Origin: Rhodoplanes sp. Z2-YC6860
GTDB lineage: Bacteria > Pseudomonadota > Alphaproteobacteria > Rhizobiales > Xanthobacteraceae
Reading direction: 5' to 3'
Assembly (NCBI RefSeq): GCF_001579845.1
Contig: NZ_CP007440.1
Coordinates: 3,618,029 to 3,682,028 of the forward strand
Length of the DNA: 64,000 nucleotides
Within the stretch, counting starts at the first letter, position 1, and each line of letters opens with the position of its first letter. The notes beneath the pieces were generated by a model. That model was not told the DNA's origin, made no database searches, and worked only from the letters and a program-made list of their open reading frames with translations. Below are positions 45,554 through 54,350 of this stretch, one piece after another. The position numbers were made by a program, and so were the translations under genes.

Positions 45554-46308
45554 TGCAGCGGCTTCTCGTAGGCGTGCTCGCGCCTGTAGCCGATCGTAAG
45601 CGCCGCGATGCATTTGATGATTTCGGACACGCCCTGGAGCGCGACCAGGCCAAAGCCGATCGGCAGCACCAGCAGGACCGGCCAGCGGATGAGCCCGCCA
45701 GCATTGGTCGAGACCTCGCCAGACTTGAAGGCCCCGAGGAACCACGGCCAGGTGAAGTAGATCATCACGAGGCACATCGGCATCAGGAACAACAGCCCGC
45801 CAAGCAGGTCGATGTAGATGCGGGCGCGGTCGCTGACCATGCCGTAAACGAGGTCGACGCGGACATGCTCATTGACCTTCAGCGTCCAGGCCGCGCCGAG
45901 CATCACCATGGCGGCGAACATGTACCATTGGCCTTCCAGGAAGGCGTTGGAGTTGTTGCCGTACCAATGGACCAGGGTCTGGATGCCGGACAGGAAGTGG
46001 TAATCGCGGCTGAGCTCGATCAGGCCGTTGATGCCATAGCGGAAGGCCGCGTTGGCGGCGCTGAGCAGTGCCGAGAACAGGACCAGATAATTGGCGATGA
46101 TGCCGAACCGATAGTTCACGGCATCGATGCCGCGGCTGAACTTCAGCAGCGTGTGAATGGTCCCGTCCAAAATCTGGTTTCCCCTCCGGGCGACCAACCC
46201 TCGGCCCGGCTTTTCGTCCCCCCGCCGGACCTGCCGCCACCTAATCCGAACGGCCTGCGGGTCGTCAATCCAATCTTGGTCGAAGGCCTCATTGTGCGCC
46301 GCGGTCAC
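45550..46308 (-). CDS. dctQ: TRAP transporter small permease DctQ
   Basis: Small membrane subunit with four predicted helices, starting at about residue 60 (NYLVLFSALLSAANAAFRYG; AAMVMLGAAWTLKVNEHVRVDLVYGMVS is the DctQ core). Annotated from a GTG at 46308 (252 residues), but the first 45 residues are Arg-rich and unconserved; an in-frame TTG at 46170 with GGAGGGG upstream may be the true start and would give about 206 residues. It precedes dctM with an ATGA overlap. No binding-protein gene lies on this strand; the three convergent copies to the left are the likely partners. Confidence 0.88.
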   Translation of the reverse strand: MTAAHNEAFDQDWIDDPQAVRIRWRQVRRGDEKPGRGLVARRGNQILDGTIHTLLKFSRGIDAVNYRFGIIANYLVLFSALLSAANAAFRYGINGLIELSRDYHFLSGIQTLVHWYGNNSNAFLEGQWYMFAAMVMLGAAWTLKVNEHVRVDLVYGMVSDRARIYIDLLGGLLFLMPMCLVMIYFTWPWFLGAFKSGEVSTNAGGLIRWPVLLVLPIGFGLVALQGVSEIIKCIAALTIGYRREHAYEKPLQ

Positions 46309-46347
46309 CCCACGGATGTCATTCCGGGGATACGTCGAAGGCGTGAA

Positions 46348-47250
46348 TTAAGCCGCGGTCGTGCTTTTCATGGTGAGATCGCGGCGTCTCACCGCTTCGC
46401 GATGCAGCGTATAGATGCCGCCGGCGACGATCAGCAGCGCGCCGACCACGGTCCATTCGTCGGGCAGCTCGCGGAACATGATGTAGCCTCCGACCGCAGA
46501 CGTGATCAGGTAGCTGTACCGGAATGGCGCGACGACCGAGAGATCGACGTCGCGAAAGCCCAGAGCCATCAGGTAAAGCGCGATGCACATGAAGATTGCG
46601 GCCGTGCATAACTGCGCCAGGTCCCAAGCCGCAAAGGCGCGCCAGTCCTCGCTCGCAAGGAACACGAGGCCGAACAGGCCGATGCCGGCCGAGCTCCAGA
46701 AGGCAAGCACCGCCACTGGCAGCGCCCGACCGATCCGTCGCGTCAGGATTTCACGGAGCGCGGCGGCCATGGCCGAGCCGGCTGCCACCAGGGACCAGAT
46801 GTTGAACTCGGAGGGGATCGGCTTGATCACGAGGAGTGCGCCAAGGAAGCCCACGCCGATCGCCGCCCAACGTCGCCAGCCGACGATCTCACCGAACAGA
46901 AGAACCGAAAGCGCGATGATGAAGAGCGGGGCGATTTGCAGCACGGCCGCGATGTTGGCGAGCTTCATGTGCGCCAGCGCCGCAAGAAAGGCCGCGGTGG
47001 AAAGCCCGTCGACCAGGGAGCGCAGGGCGACCGGGCCGCTCGGGCCTGCCGCAAGCTGCCGGCCGAGGCCCATCGCCAGCGCGACTGCGCCGATCAGCAC
47101 GGTCGTGATCACGCCGCGCAGAAAGATGACTTCGCCCACCGGGTAGGTCATCAGAATCTTCTTCACCAGCGCGTCGTTGACGGTGTACGAGGCCATGCAG
47201 GCGCAAATGGCCAACACGCCGCGCTGGTTCTTGCTCAAGCTCGATGGCAC
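46348..47250 (-). CDS. EamA/DMT family transporter
   Basis: A 300-residue inner-membrane protein with ten predicted helices in two EamA halves (GVLAICACMASYTVNDALVKK; second half beginning ALREILTRRIGRA). Such drug/metabolite transporters export amino acids, sugars or other small metabolites; the substrate is unknown. The GTG start is supported by GGGGGAG at proper distance. It is transcribed in the same direction as moaA, 34 bases downstream of it. Confidence 0.9.
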   Translation of the reverse strand: MPSSLSKNQRGVLAICACMASYTVNDALVKKILMTYPVGEVIFLRGVITTVLIGAVALAMGLGRQLAAGPSGPVALRSLVDGLSTAAFLAALAHMKLANIAAVLQIAPLFIIALSVLLFGEIVGWRRWAAIGVGFLGALLVIKPIPSEFNIWSLVAAGSAMAAALREILTRRIGRALPVAVLAFWSSAGIGLFGLVFLASEDWRAFAAWDLAQLCTAAIFMCIALYLMALGFRDVDLSVVAPFRYSYLITSAVGGYIMFRELPDEWTVVGALLIVAGGIYTLHREAVRRRDLTMKSTTAA

Positions 47251-47284
47251 GGAAAGCTCCCCCGGCGTCCGACCGCAATGAAGG

Positions 47285-48328
47285 TCAGCCGCCGGTGACG
47301 CTCATATGGCGCGCAAGAGCCGGGCGTTTGTGGCGCCGGTCGATGACGAAGTCGTGGCCCTTGGGCTTGCGGGTGATCGCGTCGTCGATCGCGGCGTACA
47401 CCGCGTCATTGGATTCCGAAGCGCGCAGCGGCGCACGGAGATCCGCAGCGTCCTCCTGGCCGAGGCACATATAGAGCGTGCCCGTGCAGGTGATGCGAAC
47501 GCGATTGCAGGATTCGCAGAAGTTGTGGGTCATCGGCGTGATGAAGCCGAGCCGTCCACCGGTCTCGTTGACGCGCACGTAGCGCGCGGGCCCGCCGGTC
47601 TTGTAGTCGATGTCCTCGAAGGTGAAGCGCTGCGCCAGGCGGGCACGGACCATCGACAGCGGCAGATACTGATCGAGCCGGTCGCCGACGTCGCCGAGCG
47701 GCATCACCTCGATGATGGTGATGTCCATGCCGCGGCCGTGCGCCCACGCGACGAGGTCGCCGAGTTCGTCCTCGTTGACGCCTTTGAGCGCCACGGCGTT
47801 GATCTTGACCTTGAGCCCGGCGGCCTGCGCTGCGTCGATGCCGGCCATCACCTGGCCGAGGTCACCCCAGCGCGTGATGGCGCGGAACTTGTCCGGATCG
47901 AGCGTGTCGAGCGAGACGTTGATGCGCTCGACGCCGCAGTCCTTCAGTTGGCTGGCGTATTTCACGAGCTGCGAGCCATTGGTGGTCAGCGTCAGCTCGT
48001 CGAGCGCGCCGGACTGCAGGTGCCGCGACAGCGAGGAGAACAGCGTCATGATCCCGCGCCGGACCAGCGGCTCGCCGCCAGTGAGGCGGAGCTTGCGCAC
48101 GCCCTTGGCCACGAAGGCCGAGCAGAGCCGGTCGAGTTCCTCCAGGGTCAGGAGTTCGGCCTTGGGCAGGAACGACATGTGTTCCGCCATGCAATAGACG
48201 CAGCGGAAGTCGCAGCGGTCGGTCACCGACACCCGCAGATAGGTGATGGCCCGGGCAAACGGGTCGATCAGCGGCGCCATGGGTGCGGCAGGGCGATCGA
48301 GAGCGGCGATGGGACCGGCAAAATTCAT
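47285..48328 (-). CDS. moaA: GTP 3',8-cyclase MoaA
   Basis: Radical SAM enzyme (347 residues) that converts GTP to the first intermediate of molybdopterin synthesis together with MoaC. The radical-SAM cluster motif is C-x3-C-x2-C in [12 protein letters not shown]. The second, substrate-binding cluster is [19 protein letters not shown], and the C-terminal GG needed for activity is present (SVTGG). GAGGAAC precedes the ATG. The product is required by the nitrate reductase at the left end of the window. Divergent from the DUF971 gene, with a 102-base shared promoter region. Confidence 0.96.
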   Translation of the reverse strand: MNFAGPIAALDRPAAPMAPLIDPFARAITYLRVSVTDRCDFRCVYCMAEHMSFLPKAELLTLEELDRLCSAFVAKGVRKLRLTGGEPLVRRGIMTLFSSLSRHLQSGALDELTLTTNGSQLVKYASQLKDCGVERINVSLDTLDPDKFRAITRWGDLGQVMAGIDAAQAAGLKVKINAVALKGVNEDELGDLVAWAHGRGMDITIIEVMPLGDVGDRLDQYLPLSMVRARLAQRFTFEDIDYKTGGPARYVRVNETGGRLGFITPMTHNFCESCNRVRITCTGTLYMCLGQEDAADLRAPLRASESNDAVYAAIDDAITRKPKGHDFVIDRRHKRPALARHMSVTGG

Positions 48329-48430
48329 TGGGTTCCTCAGCGCCCGGATTGTGACGGGAAGCGCACCCGTCGTCCAGGTTCGTGGTTCCGGCTATATATA
48401 GGACCGGACTTGCGTTTTTGGGAGATCGAA

Positions 48431-48805
48431 ATGGCCGCAGCTGCGGATACGAGGCCCTGGCCCACGGAATTGCGGCTCGCCAAGGACCGCCGGTCGCTGA
48501 CCGTGAGCTTTGACAGCGGCGAGAGCTATGCCCTGGAGGCCGAGTATCTGCGGGTTCTAAGCCCCAGCGCCGAGGTGCAAGGCCATTCGCCGGCGGAGCG
48601 GAAAACCGTGCCCGGCAAGCGGCAGGTGGCCATCCTGGAGGTCCAGCCGATCGGCAATTACGCCGTGAGGCTGGTCTTCGACGACACGCATTCCACCGGA
48701 ATCTACAGCTGGGACTATCTGGCCGAGCTCGGCCGCGACCGCACCGCAAAATGGCAGGGTTATCTCGACGAGCTGAAGAGCAAAGGACTCAGCCGAGAGC
48801 CCTAA
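48431..48805 (+). CDS. DUF971 protein (gamma-butyrobetaine hydroxylase N-terminal-like)
   Basis: A 124-residue soluble protein of the DUF971 family (PTELRLAKDRRSLTVSFDSGESYALEAEYLRV; IGNYAVRLVFDDTHSTGIYSWDYL). In other bacteria this domain is fused to or encoded near Mrp/ApbC, hinting at iron-sulfur cluster work. The ATG at 48431 is preceded by GGAGAT. The long open frame to the left lies antisense to moaA and is not coding. Confidence 0.9.
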   Translation: MAAAADTRPWPTELRLAKDRRSLTVSFDSGESYALEAEYLRVLSPSAEVQGHSPAERKTVPGKRQVAILEVQPIGNYAVRLVFDDTHSTGIYSWDYLAELGRDRTAKWQGYLDELKSKGLSREP

Positions 48806-48815
48806 ATCTCTCCGT

Positions 48816-48925
48816 GGTCATTCCGGGGCGCACGCGTCAGCGTGCGAACCCGGAATCCAGTTCAGGAGGAAATCCTTGCGGGTTTGGATTCCGGGTTCGG
48901 CCCTGCGGGCCGCCCCGGAATGACC
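48816..48925. repeat. Long intergenic palindromic repeat (type 2)
   Basis: Nested inverted repeats. An outer perfect 15-bp pair joins 48816-48830 (GGTCATTCCGGGGCG) to 48911-48925, and an inner perfect 15-bp pair joins 48845-48859 to 48885-48899 (TGGATTCCGGGTTCG). Each arm also holds its own small hairpin (CACGC/GCGTG; GGCC/GGCC). It fills the gap between convergent genes and resembles mobile REP-like elements. Confidence 0.8.
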
Positions 48926-48934
48926 GACCGAGAG

Positions 48935-49522
48935 CTACCGCACGATCACCGTCGTGCCGACGGCGACCCGATTATAGAGGTCCTGCACGTCGTCGTTGGT
49001 CATACGGAAGCAGCCTGACGACACCGCCTGACCGATGGTCTCTGGCTCGTTCGAGCCGTGGATGCGGTAGAGCGTGCTGCCGAGATACATCGCTCGCGCG
49101 CCGAGCGGATTGTCGATGCCGCCTGCCATTTGGGCCGGCAGTCCGCGGACGCGCCTGCGCATTTCCGGCGGCGGGGTCCAGGTCGGCCATTCCTTCTTGG
49201 CGGTGATCCTGTGGGTGCCCTTCCAGGTGAAGCCGATGCGGCCGACGCCGACGCCGTACCGCAGCGCGGAGCCGCCTTCTTCAACCAGATAGAGCCTCCG
49301 CTCGGCGGTGTTGATCACGATCGTGCCGGGCCGCTCGCTGCCGCTGTAGTTCACGCGGCTCTTGGTGGTGTCGGTGCCGCTGAAACCGAAGAAATTGAAG
49401 TTGTTGGCCCGCGGCGCTCCGCCGTTCAGCATCAACATGCGTTCGGCCTGGGCATTGGCGACATCCACCGAGCCGGCCAGTGCGGCCAGCGCCAGCACCG
49501 CAGAAACAAGTCGCAACAGCAT
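48935..49522 (-). CDS. L,D-transpeptidase (YkuD domain)
   Basis: A 195-residue exported protein with a signal peptide (MLLRLVSAVLALAALAGSVDVANA). A YkuD domain covers about 75-195 with the catalytic motif IHGSNEPETIG ... SSGCFRMTNDDV, in which His and Cys form the active site. It cross-links peptidoglycan or attaches proteins to it in the periplasm. The ATG at 49522 is chosen because it gives the signal peptide; the open frame continues upstream without support. Confidence 0.9.
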   Translation of the reverse strand: MLLRLVSAVLALAALAGSVDVANAQAERMLMLNGGAPRANNFNFFGFSGTDTTKSRVNYSGSERPGTIVINTAERRLYLVEEGGSALRYGVGVGRIGFTWKGTHRITAKKEWPTWTPPPEMRRRVRGLPAQMAGGIDNPLGARAMYLGSTLYRIHGSNEPETIGQAVSSGCFRMTNDDVQDLYNRVAVGTTVIVR

Positions 49523-49761
49523 TCCTATCGCTCCCCAACATTCCAAATCGCCCGGCTCACTGTGTCCATATTTCGGCAATTGCAGCAATCGGGCTGGACC
49601 GGAGCGCGCGTGGATGTGAACGGGTTTGCGGGGAAAAGTGGCTGCGTTGCAACATGAGGAGGCGGCCAGCCGTTTGCCGGTTGTGCCTCAGCTCTGCGGA
49701 CCTGATAGGGAACTCTCGGGGAGACAAGCCCGCCGGCCGATCAGCTCCGGCCTGGAGGGCG

Positions 49762-50529
49762 TCAGGTGCGCGGCAGATGCAGCCCGCACTCTTTCTTCTG
49801 GTCGCCTTCCCACCACCAGCGGCCGGCGCGTTCGGGCTCGCCTGGCGCCACGGCACGCGTGCACGGCGCGCAGCCGATCGAGACGAAGCCCTGCGCGTGC
49901 AGCTTGTTGAGCGGCACGCGGTTGGCGGCGGCGAAGTCGGCGACAGCCTGGCGGGTCCAGTCGAACAGTGGACTGACCTTCAGCAGCTTGCGCCCGGCGT
50001 CGAATGTCACCACGGAGGATTGGGCGCGAAACTCCGACTGGTCGGCGCGCAATCCGGTGATCCACGCCTGCGCGCCGTCCAGCGCGCGTTTGAGCGGGTC
50101 GACCTTGCGGACGTTGCAGCAGGCCTCGCGGGCGGCGCTTGAGTCGTAGAATCCGTTGATGCCCTGTTGCGCGATCAAGCTCTCGAGCTGGGTGCGCTCC
50201 GGATAGATCGCGCGGATGCGGCGGCCGTAGCGCTGCTCGGTCTCGGCCCACAGCTCGTAGGTCTCCGGAAACAGCCGGCCGGTGTCGAGCGTCACCACGT
50301 CGATGTCGAGATCCTGCTCGGCGATCCAATGCAGCATGACCTGACCTTCCATGCCGAACGCGGTGGTCATCGCGATCCTGCCCGGAAGGTCTTGTCTCAG
50401 CTGTTTCAGCCGCTGTGGCGCTGGAAGCGCAGCGAGCGATGTCAACAGCGCGGCATGATCCCGAAGCTCGATCAGTCCCTCGGCCGCGGTTTGAACCGGG
50501 GAGGGGGGCACGATTTCAATTTTGCTCAT
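49762..50529 (-). CDS. cysH: Phosphoadenylyl/adenylyl-sulfate reductase CysH (Fe-S type)
   Basis: A 255-residue assimilatory reductase that converts APS or PAPS to sulfite using thioredoxin. The PP-loop-type fold is visible around TTAFGMEGQVMLHWIAEQD and DTGRLFPETYELW. Cysteine pairs EACCNVRK and IGCAPCTRA form the [4Fe-4S] site of the APS-reducing type, and KKECGLH at the end carries the catalytic Cys. The gene starts 6 bases after the GTPase gene's stop; the pair diverges from the sulfite-reduction operon. Confidence 0.94.
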   Translation of the reverse strand: MSKIEIVPPSPVQTAAEGLIELRDHAALLTSLAALPAPQRLKQLRQDLPGRIAMTTAFGMEGQVMLHWIAEQDLDIDVVTLDTGRLFPETYELWAETEQRYGRRIRAIYPERTQLESLIAQQGINGFYDSSAAREACCNVRKVDPLKRALDGAQAWITGLRADQSEFRAQSSVVTFDAGRKLLKVSPLFDWTRQAVADFAAANRVPLNKLHAQGFVSIGCAPCTRAVAPGEPERAGRWWWEGDQKKECGLHLPRT

Positions 50530-50535
50530 GATGCT

Positions 50536-51156
50536 TCAAGCGACGGACGACATTTCCATTGAGGCGGGTGCGACGAAGGGCTTGCGCATCGCGGGCGCGG
50601 GGGACAGCTGGTCGAGCGCTTCGATCAGCGTCGGGCGATACCATTCGGCGGTGGTGGCTTGCCGGGTCAGGCCTTCGCCGTGACGCGCCGACACCAAAAT
50701 GATGTCGGTTGGCCGGAGCCCGAAGCTCTTCATGTCATCCGTGATTGCGGTCTCGATCTCGCGGAGGCGGCCGGCGTCGTAATTGACGGCGTCGAGCTTG
50801 CTGATCACCACGACGACTTGGCGGATGCCGAGCAGCTTCAGGAGCTGACCGAAGAGCAGGGCGGAATCGCGTCGGCGTTCGGTCGCGTCCACCACCAGCA
50901 CCGCAGCGTCGGCCTGGGCGATGCCGGCCACGCTGTCACGGAGAAGCTCGTTCTGGTCCGGATCGTCGAGCAGCAGGACATCGTGCGATTGCGTGTGCAG
51001 GGCGCTGACGCCGTCCGCGCGGCAACCGGTTTCGGCGAGCAGCCGGCTGATGACCGTGGACTTGCCGTGCCCGGCCGCGCCGATGACGGCAACGTGAAGG
51101 GTGCGGCGGTGGGAAACTGTGGCGCCGAGCGCCGGCTTGATGGCGACCGCGTTCAT
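50536..51156 (-). CDS. Reduced CysN-like GTPase with degenerate G motifs
   Basis: A 206-residue single-domain GTPase resembling only the G domain of CysN (sulfate adenylyltransferase large subunit, about 430+ residues). The P-loop is intact (GAAGHGKST, residues 26-34). G3 reads DDPDQ instead of DTPGH and G4 reads SKLD instead of NKMD, so GTP binding or hydrolysis may be altered. The following part still resembles CysN (AVNYDAGRLREIE; VSARHGEG). No cysD is present in the window. Immediately upstream of cysH in one transcript; a role in sulfate activation is inferred from position only. Confidence 0.75.
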   Translation of the reverse strand: MNAVAIKPALGATVSHRRTLHVAVIGAAGHGKSTVISRLLAETGCRADGVSALHTQSHDVLLLDDPDQNELLRDSVAGIAQADAAVLVVDATERRRDSALLFGQLLKLLGIRQVVVVISKLDAVNYDAGRLREIETAITDDMKSFGLRPTDIILVSARHGEGLTRQATTAEWYRPTLIEALDQLSPAPAMRKPFVAPASMEMSSVA

Positions 51157-51312
51157 CGCGCGCGCTCCGTTTTCGGGCGAACGAAGCCGCGTTTGGCAGC
51201 GATGAGAATATCCATCCCGATTTTGAAGTTTTTGCGCATCGGACTTCCCAAGACTCAGTTCGCTCGTAGTAGAAGATTTTTCTATTCAAGAGCAGTATCA
51301 GAGACTTATATA

Positions 51313-51325
51313 GAAAATAATTTTC
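51313..51325. promoter_or_regulatory. Palindrome in the divergent cys promoter region
   Basis: The perfect palindrome GAAAATAATTTTC lies 21 bases before the cysG start in an AT-rich stretch (51250-51330) between the divergent GTPase/cysH and cysG operons. Its place fits an operator controlling sulfur assimilation, but no regulator is known from this sequence. Confidence 0.4.
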
Positions 51326-51346
51326 GTCAACCGGAACTTTCATCCG

Positions 51347-52372
51347 ATGGGTTTCCTTCCGGTGTTCTTCGACGTCTCGGCCGGTCCGGTGCTGCTGGTC
51401 GGCTCCGGCGGCCAGGCGCAAGCCAAGCTGCATCTTCTGCGCGCCGCGGGTGCGCAGGTGCGGTGGTTCTCGGTTGAGGGCAACGTCGGGGCGCAAGCTG
51501 CGCTCGGCGACCACTACGCGGGCCGCATCGAGAAGCGCACAGGCGAGCCCGGCGACGCCGACATCACGGCGGCACTCGCGGTGGTCAGCGCCGCAGGACG
51601 CGGCACCGACGATCGGATCGCGGCGCGTGCCCGTGCGCTCGGTGTGCCGGTCAACGTGGTCGACCGGCTGGACTTATCGACCTTCATCTTTCCGGCCATC
51701 GTCAATCGCGGCGATGTGACGGTGGCGATCGGCACCGGCGGCGCGTCGCCGGTGCTGGCGCGCCGCATCCGCGAGCGGATCGAGGCGATTCTTCCGGCGC
51801 GCATCGGTGAGTTCGCCGCGCTGATGCGGCGGCATCGCGAAGGCGTCGTCGCGGCGCGCAAACGCGTTGCAGGTTTCTCGTCGCGAAAGTTCTGGGAGCG
51901 CGTGATCGACGGGCCGATCGGCGCGGCGTTTCTGGCGGGCCGCGCCGAGTATGCGGCAGAACAATTGTCCGGCGCGATCGAACAGGCGGAATTCTTTGCG
52001 CGCGACAGCAAGGGCGTCGTGCATCTGGTCGGCACCGGCCCTGGCGATGCCGACCTGCTGACGCTGCGCGCGCTGAACGCGATGCAGAACGCCGACGTGG
52101 TGTTCCACGACGAACTGGTCGGTGCGGACATTCTCGATCGTGTGCGCCGCGACGCTGTGCTCGTCTCGGTCGACAAGCGCAAGGGCGCGACCGGTATCGG
52201 TCCGTTGCTCGCCGAGGCCGCCAAGGCCGGCGACCGGGTCGTGCTGCTGAAGGGCGGCGATCCCGCATTCAATCGCGAGCTCGAACACCTGCGCAGCCAG
52301 GACATCACCGTCACGGTGGTGCCGGGCATCTCGCATTCCATACAGCATCGTCCCATCGAGGTGGTCCTATGA
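51347..52372 (+). CDS. cysG: Siroheme synthase CysG with truncated methyltransferase half
   Basis: A 341-residue protein; family length is about 460-480. Residues 1-215 form the precorrin-2 dehydrogenase/sirohydrochlorin ferrochelatase module (GPVLLVGSGGQAQAKLHLL; NVVDRLDLSTFIFPAIV). Residues about 223-341 are the first part of the uroporphyrinogen-III methyltransferase domain (VHLVGTGPGDADLLTLRAL; VVLLKGGDPAF), which breaks off after VVPGIS, so the C-terminal ~150 residues with much of the substrate/SAM site are missing. The stop overlaps the next ATG (ATGA), so the operon structure is intact. Siroheme would serve CysI; methyltransferase activity is doubtful. Confidence 0.88.
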   Translation: MGFLPVFFDVSAGPVLLVGSGGQAQAKLHLLRAAGAQVRWFSVEGNVGAQAALGDHYAGRIEKRTGEPGDADITAALAVVSAAGRGTDDRIAARARALGVPVNVVDRLDLSTFIFPAIVNRGDVTVAIGTGGASPVLARRIRERIEAILPARIGEFAALMRRHREGVVAARKRVAGFSSRKFWERVIDGPIGAAFLAGRAEYAAEQLSGAIEQAEFFARDSKGVVHLVGTGPGDADLLTLRALNAMQNADVVFHDELVGADILDRVRRDAVLVSVDKRKGATGIGPLLAEAAKAGDRVVLLKGGDPAFNRELEHLRSQDITVTVVPGISHSIQHRPIEVVL

Positions 52373-52677
52373 CCGCACCCGCACAGCAGAAGCTCAAAGT
52401 CCACGGTCCCGTTGTGGTGACCGCCAACCGGTTGCGCGATGGCGCCGTGGTCTATCGCGCGGCGCCCGGCGGCTGGACCACCGATATCGAAGCGGCAGCC
52501 ATCGTCCACAACGCCACCGACGCCAAGGCGCTGCTGACCGCGGCTTCGACCGAAGACCTGGAAGCCGTCGGGCCCTACGTCGCGCCGGTCGAGACCACGG
52601 GTGGCCGCATCATGCCGGGAAATCTGCGCGAGCAGATTCGCGTCGCCGGGCCGACGTTTGCGTTGCCGGGTCACTGA
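52369..52677 (+). CDS. DUF2849 protein of the sulfite reductase operon
   Basis: A 102-residue soluble protein (VVTANRLRDGAVVYRAAPGGWT ... VGPYVAPVETTGGRIMPGNLREQIRVAGPTF). DUF2849 proteins are encoded between cysG and cysI in many alphaproteobacteria; their function is unknown. The start overlaps cysG by four bases and cysI follows after 14 bases, so expression is tied to sulfite reduction. Confidence 0.9.
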   Translation: MTAPAQQKLKVHGPVVVTANRLRDGAVVYRAAPGGWTTDIEAAAIVHNATDAKALLTAASTEDLEAVGPYVAPVETTGGRIMPGNLREQIRVAGPTFALPGH

Positions 52678-52691
52678 GCAGGAATTCTCTC

Positions 52692-54350
52692 ATGTACGTC
52701 TACGACAATTTCGACCGCACGCTGCTCGCCGAGCGCGTCAGCGAATTTCGCGACCAGGTCGGGCGCAGGCTGTCCGGTGCGCTGACCGAGGACGAGTTCA
52801 AGCCGCTGCGGCTGATGAACGGCGTCTATCTGCAGCTTCACGCCTACATGCTGCGCGTCGCCATTCCGTACGGCACGCTGTCGTCGGCGCAGTTGCGGAC
52901 GCTGGCGCATATCGCGCGGCGCTACGACCGCGGCTACGGCCATTTCACCACGCGCCAGAACATGCAGTTCAACTGGATCAAGCTGTCCGACCTGCCGGAC
53001 GTGATGGCCGATCTCGCCGAGACCGGGCTGCACGGCATGCAGACCAGCGGCAATTGCGTGCGCAACGTGACCACCGATCAGTGGGCGGGCGTGGCGCCGG
53101 ATGAGCTCGAGGACCCGCGCATCTATGCGGAAATCCTCCGCCAGCACTGCACCATGCACCCCGAGTTCTCGTTCCTGCCGCGCAAGTTCAAGATCGCCGT
53201 GACGGCCGCGAAGCACGATCGCGCTGCGATCCGCGTCCACGACATCGGGCTGTGGCTGCACAGGAACGGCGCCGGCGAACTCGGTTTCGAGGTGGTGGTC
53301 GGTGGCGGGCTCGGCCGCACGCCGTTCGTCGCCAAGACCGTGAAGCCGTTTCTGCACAAGCGCGACCTTCTGAGCTATGTCGAGGCGATCCTGCGCGTCT
53401 ATAATCAGTACGGCCGCCGCGACAACATCTACAAAGCGCGCATCAAGATCCTGGTGCACGAGCTCGGCGCCGAGAAGTTCGCCTCCGAGGTCGAAGCGGA
53501 ATGGCAGTCGATCAAGGACGGCCCGCTGGCGATCGGCCCGGAGCTTTTGGAAGACGTCGCCTCGCGCTTCAAATATCCGGCCTATGAGCGGCTGGCGAAC
53601 GGTCCTGTCGAATTGCAGCGGGCGCAGAGCATCAAGCCGCAGTTCGCGCGCTGGTTCAGGAATTCCGTATCGCAGCACAAGGTGCCGGGCTATGCCATCG
53701 TCACGCTGTCGCTGAAGCCGGAAGGCGGCCCGCCGGGCGACGCCACCGCCGAGCAGATGGATGCCATCGCTGATTTGGCCGATCGTTATTCGTTCGGCGA
53801 AATCCGCGTCGGCCATGAGCAGAACATCGTGCTGCCGCACGTGCCGCAACGCGATTTGCCGGCGTTGTGGGAGGCGCTGGATGCGATCGGCGTGGCAACG
53901 CCCAATGTCGGGCTTGTATCCGACATCATCGCGTGCCCCGGGCTCGACTATTGCAGCCTCGCCAACACGCGCTCGATTCCCGTGGCGCAGGAGCTGACGC
54001 GGCGTTTTCGGAACCTCGAGTCGCAGCACAACATCGGACGGCTGCACATCAACATCTCGGGCTGCATCAACGCCTGCGGTCATCACCACGTCGGCCACAT
54101 CGGCATTCTCGGTGTCGAGAAGAACGGCGAGGAGTTCTTCCAGATCACGCTCGGCGGCCGTGCCGACGAGCAGGCCGAGCTCGGTGCGCTGCTCGGGCCG
54201 GCTGTGCCTTACAACGAGGTCGCCGACGTCATCGAGGACGTCGTTGCGGCCTATATCGAACTTCGCGAGCGGCCGAATGAGCTGTTCGTCGAGACCGTCA
54301 AACGTCTGGGTGTCGAGCCTTTCAAGGATCGTGTCTATGCCGCTCGTTAG
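52692..54350 (+). CDS. cysI: Sulfite reductase hemoprotein CysI (nitrite/sulfite reductase family)
   Basis: A 552-residue siroheme/[4Fe-4S] enzyme that reduces sulfite to sulfide in assimilation. The two-repeat nitrite/sulfite reductase fold is seen, with the substrate-site segment FTTRQNMQFNWIKL and SGNCVRNVTTDQWAG. The cluster/siroheme ligands are CPGLDYC and GCINACGHHHVGHIG. The family also contains nitrite reductases; the cys context (CysG, DUF2849, DUF934, CysH) favours sulfite. The stop overlaps the DUF934 gene by 14 bases. Confidence 0.93.
   Translation: MYVYDNFDRTLLAERVSEFRDQVGRRLSGALTEDEFKPLRLMNGVYLQLHAYMLRVAIPYGTLSSAQLRTLAHIARRYDRGYGHFTTRQNMQFNWIKLSDLPDVMADLAETGLHGMQTSGNCVRNVTTDQWAGVAPDELEDPRIYAEILRQHCTMHPEFSFLPRKFKIAVTAAKHDRAAIRVHDIGLWLHRNGAGELGFEVVVGGGLGRTPFVAKTVKPFLHKRDLLSYVEAILRVYNQYGRRDNIYKARIKILVHELGAEKFASEVEAEWQSIKDGPLAIGPELLEDVASRFKYPAYERLANGPVELQRAQSIKPQFARWFRNSVSQHKVPGYAIVTLSLKPEGGPPGDATAEQMDAIADLADRYSFGEIRVGHEQNIVLPHVPQRDLPALWEALDAIGVATPNVGLVSDIIACPGLDYCSLANTRSIPVAQELTRRFRNLESQHNIGRLHINISGCINACGHHHVGHIGILGVEKNGEEFFQITLGGRADEQAELGALLGPAVPYNEVADVIEDVVAAYIELRERPNELFVETVKRLGVEPFKDRVYAAR

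Noticed and set aside
44003-45571. 522-codon frame opposite dctM
   Set aside because: His/Asp/Gln/Arg-rich antisense of a membrane protein gene; no start signals.
46170-46308. N-terminal 45 residues of DctQ as a separate domain
   Set aside because: Arg-rich, unconserved and preceding a good alternative TTG start; more likely non-coding leader than a domain.
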